A stretch of DNA of 22,184 bases, taken from contig CAZBPK010000055.1 of the NCBI GenBank assembly GCA_964493765.1, positions 1 through 22,184 on the forward strand, in the 5' to 3' direction. The position numbers and the translations under genes are program-made. Each line of letters opens with the position of its first letter. Within the stretch, counting starts at the first letter, position 1. Below the pieces are notes generated by a model. That model was not told where the DNA came from, searched no databases, and saw nothing but the letters and a program-made list of their open reading frames with translations. Below are positions 8,301-15,293 of the stretch, piece after piece. The DNA comes from CALLMJ01 sp964493765. Its GTDB lineage: Bacteria > Bacteroidota > Bacteroidia > J057 > CALLMJ01.

Positions 8301-10814
8301 GTATTCGGGTCTAGGTTTTCTAGAATTTTTATTGGTAGGTCTATTGATATAAATTGCTCCGTTTACTCCTTGAATTTTGAGTTTTTCTAGAGCTAGGGTT
8401 AATTTAGGATTGGCTTTAGGATTAAAACGAGGGTCTCTCCTTGGATAGAATTTTAAGGAATCCAAAGAATCGCAATAAATTTTATGATTTTCGTATTGAT
8501 AATCAAAACGTTTTGTACCTGTCCCCCATAAATTCGTTTTGCCCGCTAGCACTAGTCCTCCAAATTGAATATTACGGTTTTTATTAACATAAATATCGCC
8601 TTCATTCACAAAATCAGGATTTGCCAAATCAAAATCAGTAAGTGCTTTTTTAAAACCTTCTTTTTGAGGATATACCTTAACATACTGGGAATCACTCAAA
8701 TAAAAAAAGTTAACACCGTGCATATTAATGGTTAAATTTTTTACATTCAATGAACCATGATAACCATCTTTAACCTTAGAAACCACCTGAATAATATCGT
8801 AATCTTTTGTGTTTCTTAATGCTTTTGCCCATCTTGCTAGTTTGGCTTTTAAAATAACATAAGCAGTATCCTCATTAGGGTAAAATAGTTCTAAAAAGCC
8901 TGCACCCTCTAAGTTAGATAAAACATCAATAAATAGTTTTCTTTGTTTAGAAGCTTCAAACCAACCTTTAGGTTCAAATACTTTTCTTTGGTTTTCATAA
9001 CTCATTACTTTATCATAACGGTTACGTCTTAGTTTTTCATATTCTTGTCTAGAAATATTTTTACCAACGGTATCCGCCCAAATTAAAAAGTTGTTGAGAT
9101 AAATTTTAGGGATAAACTTATTGTTCTTTTTATCTAATTGGTCTTTGAGTTTTTTTTGTCTTTCTAAGGAATCTCTTTTGGCTTTTTCTTCTTCTCTTCG
9201 TTTAATTTCTTCATCGGATAGTTCTTCATCATTGCCAAAAAAATCATCTTGATTTTCTCCTTCGTTAGGATTAGGGGTATAAGTATCGAAAAATTCATCA
9301 TCATCAGGGTCACCACTAGTAGAATAGGAGTCTGCAACTTTTTGTGGATTGATATCTTCTGATTTACCATAGTTTAATACTTCGCGGTAATATTTGTAAA
9401 GCATAGGAATAGGATTGAAGCGTAGAAGGTCTTGGAATTGGGTAAGCTGTTGATATAAGAAAAAGTCATAAGATTCAACAGCAGCAGGTTTATTTTGTTT
9501 ATCTACGAAAGCAGTAAAATTCATAATATCATCCTTTGGATTCCATTTAATAGCATCTACCCAAAGCCCCATTCTATGGTAAGAACTCGTTAAAGGTTGC
9601 CAAGAGTATTTATTTTTTACATCTTTTTTGATGGTCATATCTCCCGTAGAAACATCATAAATTAAGTCCATACAGGGATGAGTAATAGAATCCTTACCTA
9701 CATACAAAGTAATATTAGCATTTTTAGTAGTTAGAAAAGTGTCATTCAAAGCCGACTCATTAGATTTTAATAAAAGAACTTTTTTGCCATCTCGGTTTTT
9801 AATGGTTAATGTTGCCCATTCTTGGTCTGTTTTAGAACCAATTCTTGTAATACCCCTTAATGAAAAACCACCACTATAGTCAACGTTTTTAGTAATATCA
9901 GGAATTTTTATACCTCCTTCTATGCTTCTAAAATAAGGGAATTTAGCATCGTTAGGATTATCATAATGAATAAAATGTTCATGTAAAGTACCTAACAAGG
10001 GCTTAGAAAATAAAGTAGTATAATGGAATGTAACACTATCGGCTTTAAAGTGTTGTAAATTTAAAGGGATTTTAATTTTTTTTATATCCACATAAACAGC
10101 ACCAGCAGGTAAAACAGGAACACCGTCTTTTTTTAGTCTTGTCCAATCATATCTTCCACCTTCACCATAAAAAGTTTTAGTTACCAAATCTAAAATTCCT
10201 TTTGTATTTTGTATAATTCCAGAATCAGTTTTGGAGGCATACATCAAATCCGTTTTAGAAAATTCAAGAACAGGGGTCTCATCATAATTTTCTGTTTTTT
10301 CGTTATAAATAGGCTTTATGGTTAAACGGGGCTCCAACTTAGAAAATTTCCAATAAAACTGAGAGGTTTGATAGGCAATGCCTTCTCTTACATATTTTCC
10401 TATATAACTATAAAAATTTCTTAATTCATTGACTTCCAATTTATCAATACATTTATCAGAAACTTGCAAAAATTCTTGAATATTAATTTTGATTTTGGTA
10501 TCCACTTCCCTACAACGCATAAGCGTTCTTAAATACACCATAACATCGGGGTAAGTCATAAATCCTTTTTTTACCAAACGATTAATTTGGTCAATAGCCA
10601 TTTGTTTATCAGTAGTAGTTAAACCACCTGCTGTCCATTTTTCAGAAAAAGTTTTTAAAAATTCATCGCTATCTTCTTTTTTATATTTTTCTAAACGTTT
10701 TTTTACTTCGTCCTCAAAATCAATGGGGTTCGTAGGAAAAGTTTGAGAAAATACATTAGAATTCAATAAAATGAAAATCCCCCAAACCCAAAATTCTGAA
10801 ATTATACGCTTCAT
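5385..10814 (-). CDS. Giant secreted protein of about 1809 aa with internal repeats and a charged low-complexity tail, function unknown
   Basis: A predicted exported protein (signal peptide MKRIISEFW... ending ..NVFSQ). After an N-terminal alpha-helical region of about 150 residues, nearly the whole chain is short beta-rich segments (e.g. LKADSVKVVYDLKNDTVYFE), suggesting a repetitive beta-solenoid or stacked beta domains. Two stretches about 93 residues apart (near 926 and 1020) share the pattern YD-x-K-x-x-F...G[FV]-x-G-[ND]-G-x-L. A second low-complexity acidic/lysine stretch lies near residues 510-570. The last ~125 residues are Pro/Glu/Lys/Asn-rich with near-repeats of PEEKKEE and PQNN. 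I do not recognise the family. Start choice: in-frame GTG 10826, ATG 10823 and ATG 10814 are available. 10814 gives the best signal peptide and places the TATTTTTG box 14 nt upstream, as in neighbouring genes. Confidence 0.88.
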   Translation of the reverse strand: MKRIISEFWVWGIFILLNSNVFSQTFPTNPIDFEDEVKKRLEKYKKEDSDEFLKTFSEKWTAGGLTTTDKQMAIDQINRLVKKGFMTYPDVMVYLRTLMRCREVDTKIKINIQEFLQVSDKCIDKLEVNELRNFYSYIGKYVREGIAYQTSQFYWKFSKLEPRLTIKPIYNEKTENYDETPVLEFSKTDLMYASKTDSGIIQNTKGILDLVTKTFYGEGGRYDWTRLKKDGVPVLPAGAVYVDIKKIKIPLNLQHFKADSVTFHYTTLFSKPLLGTLHEHFIHYDNPNDAKFPYFRSIEGGIKIPDITKNVDYSGGFSLRGITRIGSKTDQEWATLTIKNRDGKKVLLLKSNESALNDTFLTTKNANITLYVGKDSITHPCMDLIYDVSTGDMTIKKDVKNKYSWQPLTSSYHRMGLWVDAIKWNPKDDIMNFTAFVDKQNKPAAVESYDFFLYQQLTQFQDLLRFNPIPMLYKYYREVLNYGKSEDINPQKVADSYSTSGDPDDDEFFDTYTPNPNEGENQDDFFGNDEELSDEEIKRREEEKAKRDSLERQKKLKDQLDKKNNKFIPKIYLNNFLIWADTVGKNISRQEYEKLRRNRYDKVMSYENQRKVFEPKGWFEASKQRKLFIDVLSNLEGAGFLELFYPNEDTAYVILKAKLARWAKALRNTKDYDIIQVVSKVKDGYHGSLNVKNLTINMHGVNFFYLSDSQYVKVYPQKEGFKKALTDFDLANPDFVNEGDIYVNKNRNIQFGGLVLAGKTNLWGTGTKRFDYQYENHKIYCDSLDSLKFYPRRDPRFNPKANPKLTLALEKLKIQGVNGAIYINRPTNKNSRKPRPEYPVFDCYSDSYVYWDDKHIQGGVYRKDKMKFTIDPFVIDSLETFDMTGLEFAGTVNCSEIMPEFRDTLQPVNDNSYGIVHYTGAEGVPVYDNKGRFYNEIELDQNGFHGNGQLDFLATTATSDTFMFHFDSVMAVTKTFELKQGAYQNAKYPDIKGKKLLYKWYTKKDELVLQSLEEPFTFYDGKASFNGQIKITPKGVRGDGILTIDEISLETKDVDLGQYAFETPAGSFQINDPKDKSIVHLKADSVKVVYDLKNDTVYFEANRSGYPYIEFTNNKFKTSLGAGHYNKKTGDIDIEAKSSYSANNYFEATDPKMKQLNFTAKKVHYNNNEKLLHIEGVDSILVADIVIFPDSGKVNIQDGGSIKTLNDAKYIANRTDRFHNLFDADIKILSRIDYSSGTKYQYPIYSQNIQFIDISASERDTISKGYAMIPESQKFFITDRVYFRDSVIFTANQKFMRFNGEVKIQSRNPALKDAWIPFNQVVNPDTIFIPIDKSITISKKTKKELTVGLHFIPYRRVFYSNFLQERRDQKKDTDICLAKGGLSVERNSGEFKIGPKNKIEGKQYRGNVVIYNDSLNIITTRGLMHLNYLMYPNTAKIKIAGEFVHDMSRQTIRTNHAMTVDFSIIPKNASAIMATKFYSYTADNPDIEYDKRLLQENLAEFIDSTDTLEPNTQKLVQSLETITNIRNQIKIGKEIQDLLFLCNVRWKWIDSFKAFYHEGPVGVVSINGQPINKMVNCKMDYVIGTTNPDGKMQKPDTLRIYLNIDDDTWLFYHFAGNILKTTASTTAYNNAIKEAINKQNKKKMDPTKHEFQLAPCDEENKDLFLKLFSRYLLTKEGSDTPVIDTPQNEEEKKEEEKKPEEKKEEQTPDNPQNNEQKPEEKKEETPQNNQEQKPEEKKEEKPQNNPNNDLDNLNKPQNNPNNFTPPSDDTDKKKKNKEPKEKEKKKKDKDKETSAPNENSNPVEEPKNE
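5585..5760. repeat. Imperfect tandem coding repeat in the giant gene's 3' end
   Basis: The plus strand carries several copies of a motif containing TCCTCTTTTTTCTCTTC, at irregular spacing of about 50-65 bp. On the coding strand it gives PEEKKEE followed by (Q/N)-rich linkers. Such purine/pyrimidine-asymmetric repeats are prone to slippage, so copy number may vary between strains. The open frames on the opposite strand here are by-products of this composition. Confidence 0.7.
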
Positions 10815-10828
10815 GCTTATCATCACTC

Positions 10829-10844
10829 CAAAAATACAAAAATA
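10829..10844 (-). promoter_or_regulatory. Tandem -7 boxes upstream of the giant gene
   Basis: Two adjacent copies of TATTTTTG (minus strand; 10829-10836 and 10837-10844) match TAnnTTTG. No clear TTTG -33 element is present. The spacing fits the ATG at 10814 better than the earlier candidate starts at 10823 and 10826. Confidence 0.35.
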
Positions 10845-10969
10845 TTTAGTTTCTTATTAGAGTTTTGAATTTTTTAAAGTTTTTTATTAACGAAATTTGT
10901 TCTAATGTTAAATAGTCAGATTTTTTTGTTAGTTTGTTGAGAAAAAACAATTGAATTATTAAAATCAAA

Positions 10970-10993
10970 AACCTACCCAAATTTGAGTAGGTT
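10970..10993 (-). terminator. Near-perfect 24-bp palindrome followed by T-run on the minus strand
   Basis: AACCTAC (10970-10976) pairs with GTAGGTT (10987-10993) around an inner self-complementary CAAATTTG, with one mismatch pair. On the minus strand it is followed by TTTTTGATTTT. It is a plausible backup terminator for the small secreted protein gene; a protein-binding operator is an alternative. The rest of the 10815-11086 gap holds the giant gene's -7 boxes and the stronger terminator next door. Confidence 0.45.
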
Positions 10994-11021
10994 AATTCTA
11001 CTATTCAGATTTTCTTATCAA

Positions 11022-11057
11022 TAAAAAAACGGTTGCATTAATAAATTAAGGCAACCG
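11022..11057 (-). terminator. Rho-independent terminator of the small secreted protein gene
   Basis: On the minus strand CGGTTGC (11051-11057) pairs with GCAACCG (11030-11036), a perfect 7-bp stem around a 14-nt A/T loop, immediately followed by seven T. It lies 30 bp after the stop codon of the gene at 11087-11398. Confidence 0.8.
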
Positions 11058-11086
11058 CACAACTTGAACTCAAAAATTTATATTAT

Positions 11087-11398
11087 TTACTTCAATAATT
11101 TGGATAACTCAAAAGTTTTTCCAGATACCGATGAAGTAACTTTTAATAATTCTTTTCCTTTATTTCCTTTATCAGCTAAATACAAACTACCTCCCTCATC
11201 AATGCAGATTTCATTAGTAGTTAAATTGTTTATAGAGGTCGTACCAGAACCTGTGTGAAGGGTTTGAGATTTGCCTGTATCATTTTTAATTTTGAAACAG
11301 ATTTTTCCTAATACTACATTTTCTTGTTTGGAAACTGGTTGGAAAGCTACTAATGCTGTTCCTGCTAATAACATTGCACCAAATACGATTTTTTTCAT
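11087..11398 (-). CDS. Small secreted protein, function unknown
   Basis: A 103-aa protein with a textbook Sec signal peptide (MKKIVFGAMLLAGTALVAF) and a mature part of about 83 residues, mostly polar with short beta-like segments (KICFKIKNDTGKSQTLHTG). Two cysteines (in KICFK and NEICIDEG) could form a disulfide. No lipobox. I do not recognise it. It stands alone: divergent from rlmN across 83 bp and closed by its own terminator at 11022-11057. Confidence 0.75.
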   Translation of the reverse strand: MKKIVFGAMLLAGTALVAFQPVSKQENVVLGKICFKIKNDTGKSQTLHTGSGTTSINNLTTNEICIDEGGSLYLADKGNKGKELLKVTSSVSGKTFELSKLLK

Positions 11399-11481
11399 GA
11401 TTATTTTATTTTAATGGTTGAATAAAAACAATTATTTTTACGTACTTATTTCAAAAAAGGTTACATAAAATTTGTAAAAAA

Positions 11482-12516
11482 ATGTTGAACGATATAAGAA
11501 CAATTGATAATCAAGAACTTAAAATTTTTTTAGAAAATATTGGGGAAAAATCTTTTCGTTTAGAACAAATTCAGGAGTGGCTCTGGAAAAAACAAGTGGC
11601 TTCTTTTGAAGATATGTCCAACCTTTCTAAAAATTTAAGACAAAAGTTATCAGAAAATTTTACGATTCAAAAAATCAAAATCAAAACTCAACAAAAAAGT
11701 TCTGATGGTACTATCAAATTTGGCTTTGAATTATCTGATGGAAATATTATAGAAGGGGTTTTAATTCCTACTCCAAAACGTATGACTGCTTGTATTTCTT
11801 CGCAAGTGGGTTGTTCTTTAACTTGTAAATTTTGTGCAACGGGTTATATGAAACTTAAAAGAAATTTATTGCCTCATGAAATTTATGAACAAGTTGAAAT
11901 TATTAAAAATCAAGCTATTGAAAATTATGGAATCCCTTTAACTAATATTGTTTTTATGGGCATGGGGGAACCGCTTCTGAACTATAAAAATGTTTTATCT
12001 GCTATTGAAAAAATTACTTCGCCCAAAGGAATGGAAATGTCTGCGAAAAGAATTACTGTTTCTACAGCTGGAATTGCAAAAATGATAAAAAAATTAGCCG
12101 ATGATCAAGTAAAATTTGAGTTAGCCTTGTCTTTACATGCCGCTAATGATGAAAAAAGAAATACCATTATGCCCATCAACGAAACCAATTCTTTAGTTAA
12201 CTTAAAGGAGGCTTTGCAGTATTTTTATCAAAAAACCAAAAATCAAATTACATTGGAATATATTGTTTTTCAAGATGTTAATGATAGTTTACAAGATGCA
12301 AAAGAACTTTACCAATTTGCGAAATCGTTTCCTTGTAAAATCAATATCATTGAATACAATCCAATTTCTGAGGCTCAATTTGTTAATACGACTATGGATA
12401 AGTTAGAAATGTTTAAAAAGTTTTTAGAAGAAAAACGAATGATAGTTAATGTTAGAAGAAGTAGAGGTAAGGATATTGATGCAGCATGTGGACAGCTAGC
12501 CATTAAAGAGAAATAA
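11482..12516 (+). CDS. rlmN: Dual-specificity RNA methyltransferase RlmN (23S rRNA A2503 C2-methyltransferase)
   Basis: A 344-aa radical SAM enzyme that methylates C2 of A2503 in 23S rRNA (and A37 of some tRNAs). The [4Fe-4S] ligands are C111, C115 and C118 in VGCSLTCKFCATG. The resolving cysteine is C104 (RMTACISSQ) and the methyl-carrying cysteine is C336 (DAACGQL), both required for the RlmN mechanism and both present. GMGEPLLN (160-167) is the SAM-binding GGE-type motif. Length and order are normal. The gene ends 16 bp before a structured repeat element. Confidence 0.96.
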   Translation: MLNDIRTIDNQELKIFLENIGEKSFRLEQIQEWLWKKQVASFEDMSNLSKNLRQKLSENFTIQKIKIKTQQKSSDGTIKFGFELSDGNIIEGVLIPTPKRMTACISSQVGCSLTCKFCATGYMKLKRNLLPHEIYEQVEIIKNQAIENYGIPLTNIVFMGMGEPLLNYKNVLSAIEKITSPKGMEMSAKRITVSTAGIAKMIKKLADDQVKFELALSLHAANDEKRNTIMPINETNSLVNLKEALQYFYQKTKNQITLEYIVFQDVNDSLQDAKELYQFAKSFPCKINIIEYNPISEAQFVNTTMDKLEMFKKFLEEKRMIVNVRRSRGKDIDAACGQLAIKEK

Positions 12517-12531
12517 GAAACATTGGTTTTG

Positions 12532-12667
12532 GGTAAGCGTGAGGGAAGCGAAGGGTTTAGCACTGCCTTTGGCTATGAAGAATTGAGTAGCCAAAGGATT
12601 GCCGAAGCGAACAGCGAAGCCCGAAGCAACCCGACCCTGAGCGTTCTGCGAAGGGACACGCCCAAAT
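12532..12667. repeat. Structured interspersed repeat, copy 1
   Basis: A G+C-rich element of about 136 bp filling the gap between rlmN and the radical SAM gene, clearly homologous to the element at 15113-15243. It begins GGTAAGCGTGAGGGA and ends with CACGCCCAAAT. GCGTG (12537-12541) can pair with CACGC (12657-12661) as a closing helix. Inside, CCTTTGGCTA (12566-12575) and TAGCCAAAGG (12588-12597) form a perfect 10-bp hairpin with a 12-nt loop. It encodes no plausible protein and could be a non-autonomous mobile element, a structured RNA or a terminator. Confidence 0.8.
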
Positions 12668-12686
12668 AATTTATAAAAATAAAAAT

Positions 12687-13733
12687 ATGCTAAAAAATAA
12701 AATTTCAAGAGATAAATCCTACTTTGAAAAGGCTTTTCAAGAAAATTTGCCTTACAAACCTCTATTTGTTAAACTAAAATTAACATGGAACTGCAATCTA
12801 AGATGCCAAATGTGTAATCATTGGAGGGAAAGAGTGAGTGATATGCCAGTTGAGTTTTTTCAAAATGTGGTTTCAGAATTGGCAGAATTAGGGTGTAAGC
12901 GTATCCATCTTTCTGGTGGAGAACCGCTACTTTATCCGCAAATTTTTGAGCTTATGGAACATATTCGTAAAAAAAATATTAAACTAACCATGACGACTAA
13001 TGGAACGCTTATTAATGAAAAAATTGCTCAAAAAATTGGAGAGTTGCAAGTTTCTAATATCAACATTTCATTGGATAGTCCATTAGCAAATATTCATGAT
13101 GAAGTTAGAGGAATTAAAAATTCTTTTCATCGTACATTAAGAGGGATTGAATTACTCAAAAAATACCATCAAGCCAAACTTCAAATCAATATGGTTGTCA
13201 ATCCTTTGAATTATATTTCAGTTTCAGAAATTCCTGATTTAGCTTATAATATAGGTGCAAACAATATTTGTTTGATACCAGTAAAAATTAGAACCCAAGA
13301 AATACAATATTTTCAGTTGGAACAGCTATTAGAATATAATGAAAAAATTGCTCCTATTGCTTATGCAAAAAGTTTAATGTACAATTTAGTAAAAAGTCAT
13401 AAACAAATTTATATTTTTGGAGAAACTTTTTCAGAATTACAACAAAGTTGTAAAGGTAATTATACACAAGGCTATTATGATACCCATCCTTGTATGGCAT
13501 TATGGACACATGCTTTAATAGACCATGAAGGGCGAGTAAGTGCATGTTGTTATGCTGTTAATGACCCCACTATTGGGGATTTAAAAAAACAATCTTTCTA
13601 CGAAATTTGGACAAGCGAAAACTATCAAAAGCTAAGAAATCAGCTTCATGCACCTTTAGAAGATTGTAAAGGATGCACAATGTTTATATACAAAAATGAA
13701 AAAGTTATAGAGACTTTAAAAAGTAAAAAATAA
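12687..13733 (+). CDS. Radical SAM protein with SPASM-type C-terminal domain
   Basis: A 348-aa radical SAM enzyme. The SAM-cluster cysteines are C36, C40 and C43 (CNLRCQMC), followed by the SAM-binding segment HLSGGEPLLYP. A C-terminal SPASM-like region holds C269, C287, C288, C327 and C330 (HPCMALW, VSACCYA, EDCKGCTMF), enough for at least one auxiliary Fe-S cluster. Related enzymes modify peptides (PqqE, sactisynthases), mature other enzymes (anSME) or act on small molecules. No precursor peptide gene or other maturation gene is visible beside it, so the substrate is unknown. It ends 4 bp before the stop of the convergent desaturase-like gene, with no terminator between. Confidence 0.9.
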   Translation: MLKNKISRDKSYFEKAFQENLPYKPLFVKLKLTWNCNLRCQMCNHWRERVSDMPVEFFQNVVSELAELGCKRIHLSGGEPLLYPQIFELMEHIRKKNIKLTMTTNGTLINEKIAQKIGELQVSNINISLDSPLANIHDEVRGIKNSFHRTLRGIELLKKYHQAKLQINMVVNPLNYISVSEIPDLAYNIGANNICLIPVKIRTQEIQYFQLEQLLEYNEKIAPIAYAKSLMYNLVKSHKQIYIFGETFSELQQSCKGNYTQGYYDTHPCMALWTHALIDHEGRVSACCYAVNDPTIGDLKKQSFYEIWTSENYQKLRNQLHAPLEDCKGCTMFIYKNEKVIETLKSKK

Positions 13734-13737
13734 TTAA

Positions 13738-14970
13738 TTATTGTACATCAGGATTATTTATCCATTGATTGTTTCTGTAAAACCAAGCTACAAAGAATAA
13801 GAAAGCTATTAAACTAAAAGCAAGAGTTATATAAAACCAATGAGGAAAATGTTGATAATACATTACATTTAGGTTAATTAATACCAATGCTAATCTTAAA
13901 TATTCCGCATTAGAAACCCATTTTTTATTTTCAAAAATTCCACCACAAATTACACCAGTAAGAAGAATAAGAATAGCATTAGATATTTTGAAGTACCAAC
14001 TTAGTTCGTTATAAAACCACATAAATGCAGATAAAGCAATTATACCTAAAGTAAATTGAACCAGAATATAATTTTGAAAAGCTTTAGGAAACTTGGTATC
14101 AAAAATTGATTTTTTTAAATCAACAGAATATTTGGGGACAGAATCACTAGTGGGATCCCAACCAGGTTTTGCAAAGAATACTTTTATTTTTAACCATAAA
14201 TTCGGAGCAATTTTAATTTTTTCCCACATTTCTTGATAATAATGCCAATTTGCCCAAGCGGGGTTCCAACTTTCAATATTTTGAGTAATTCCGTATTTTA
14301 CTTCTTCTTGTTCAAGTTCAAAAGTTCCAAATAATCTATCCCAAATAATAAGAATTCCTCCATGATTTTTATCAATATATTGAGGATTTACTCCATGATG
14401 AACGCGGTGATGAGAAGGTGTATTGAACCAAAATTCTATCCATGGATGTAATTTACCTATAGCTTTGGTATGAATCCAAAATTGGTATAATGTATGAATA
14501 GAAGCCGCTAAAATAAAGGTTTGTGGGTGAAATCCTAGTATAGGAATAGGCAAAAAAATGAAGAATGCAATTAAATTATGAATCCATGATTGTCTTAATG
14601 CAACGGTTAAATTGTATTCTTCAGAGGAATGATGTACTACATGTGCACCCCATAAAAAATTGACTTCATGAGACCATCTGTGAGCCCAATAAAATAAAAA
14701 ATCAAATAATAATAGGCATAATAAAAAATTATACCAAGTATTTTCTAATGTAAAGAATGCAAATGTGTTGATTGTGTAAGCATAAGACCATAGCAAAATG
14801 GCTTTTATAAATAAACTAAATACTTGGTTACCAATTCCTATATTCAAATTGGTAATTGCGTCATTCAAACGATACCATTTCTGATTTTGTTTTTTTTGAA
14901 ACCAAAGTTCTATCAATATTGCTATCAAAAAAAACGGAATTGCTAATAAAATAGGCAAATTAGGGTTCAT
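13738..14970 (-). CDS. Sterol desaturase/fatty acid hydroxylase superfamily membrane protein, AGMO-like
   Basis: A 410-aa integral membrane di-iron oxygenase. The histidine boxes are visible: H97/H101 (AHRWSH), H110/H113/H114 (AHVVHH), H187/H188/H191/H192 (SHHRVHHG), with further histidines at H131, H159, H167 and H203. Helices surround the boxes, and a C-terminal extension with three to four further helices (about 300-400) gives the longer architecture seen in alkylglycerol monooxygenase-like proteins. Members hydroxylate or desaturate lipids using O2; the exact lipid is not evident. It is monocistronic with a good promoter upstream. Confidence 0.9.
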   Translation of the reverse strand: MNPNLPILLAIPFFLIAILIELWFQKKQNQKWYRLNDAITNLNIGIGNQVFSLFIKAILLWSYAYTINTFAFFTLENTWYNFLLCLLLFDFLFYWAHRWSHEVNFLWGAHVVHHSSEEYNLTVALRQSWIHNLIAFFIFLPIPILGFHPQTFILAASIHTLYQFWIHTKAIGKLHPWIEFWFNTPSHHRVHHGVNPQYIDKNHGGILIIWDRLFGTFELEQEEVKYGITQNIESWNPAWANWHYYQEMWEKIKIAPNLWLKIKVFFAKPGWDPTSDSVPKYSVDLKKSIFDTKFPKAFQNYILVQFTLGIIALSAFMWFYNELSWYFKISNAILILLTGVICGGIFENKKWVSNAEYLRLALVLINLNVMYYQHFPHWFYITLAFSLIAFLFFVAWFYRNNQWINNPDVQ

Positions 14971-14983
14971 AATTTTTTTTTTG

Positions 14984-15015
14984 CAAAGATAAATTTCAAA
15001 TTTTATATTTTCAAA
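14984..15015 (-). promoter_or_regulatory. Bacteroidota-type promoter for the desaturase-like gene
   Basis: Minus strand TTTG (15012-15015), a 20-nt spacer and TATCTTTG (14984-14991) match the consensus exactly. The box ends 13 nt before the ATG at 14970. In the 323-bp gap 14971-15293, this promoter and the repeat at 15113-15243 are the only features I see; 15016-15112 and 15244-15293 hold nothing recognisable. Confidence 0.65.
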
Positions 15016-15112
15016 AAAAAATGAAAAAATTATTTATGTAATGAAATTTGCTATTAGGATAATCATATTCTTATCAGAGCGACAAAAAAGAAATAAACTA
15101 GCTTTGCTTTAA

Positions 15113-15243
15113 GGTAAGCGTGAGGGATGCGAAGGGCTTGGCACTGCCTTTGCCTGAGAAATTTTGAGTAGGCAAAGGATTGCTGAAACGAAGTGAAACC
15201 CGTAGCAGCCCGACCCGCAGCGTAGCAAGGGTCACGCCCAAAT
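15113..15243. repeat. Structured interspersed repeat, copy 2
   Basis: The second copy of the G+C-rich element at 12532-12667, same orientation, about 131 bp, with substitutions and two short gaps. The internal hairpin pairs CCTTTGCCT (15147-15155) with AGGCAAAGG (15170-15178). Relative to copy 1 the seventh stem base changes from G to C and its partner from C to G, so pairing is kept. The closing helix GCGTG (15118-15122) with CACGC (15233-15237) is also conserved. It lies between the desaturase-like gene and guaA. Confidence 0.8.
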
Positions 15244-15293
15244 TGTTCTAATGATTTCTCAACTCTTAAGGATATGTAATATTTATATTATAT

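Noticed and set aside
10823..10826. GTG at 10826 or ATG at 10823 as the start of the giant gene.
   Set aside because: Both lie almost on top of the -7 boxes. The ATG at 10814 gives a cleaner basic n-region and box-to-start spacing like other genes here, though 10823 cannot be excluded.
12496..12708. A 70-codon minus-strand open frame across the rlmN/radical SAM gap.
   Set aside because: It lies on the structured repeat (12532-12667) and overlaps the real genes on both sides. Its composition follows the repeat, not a protein family.
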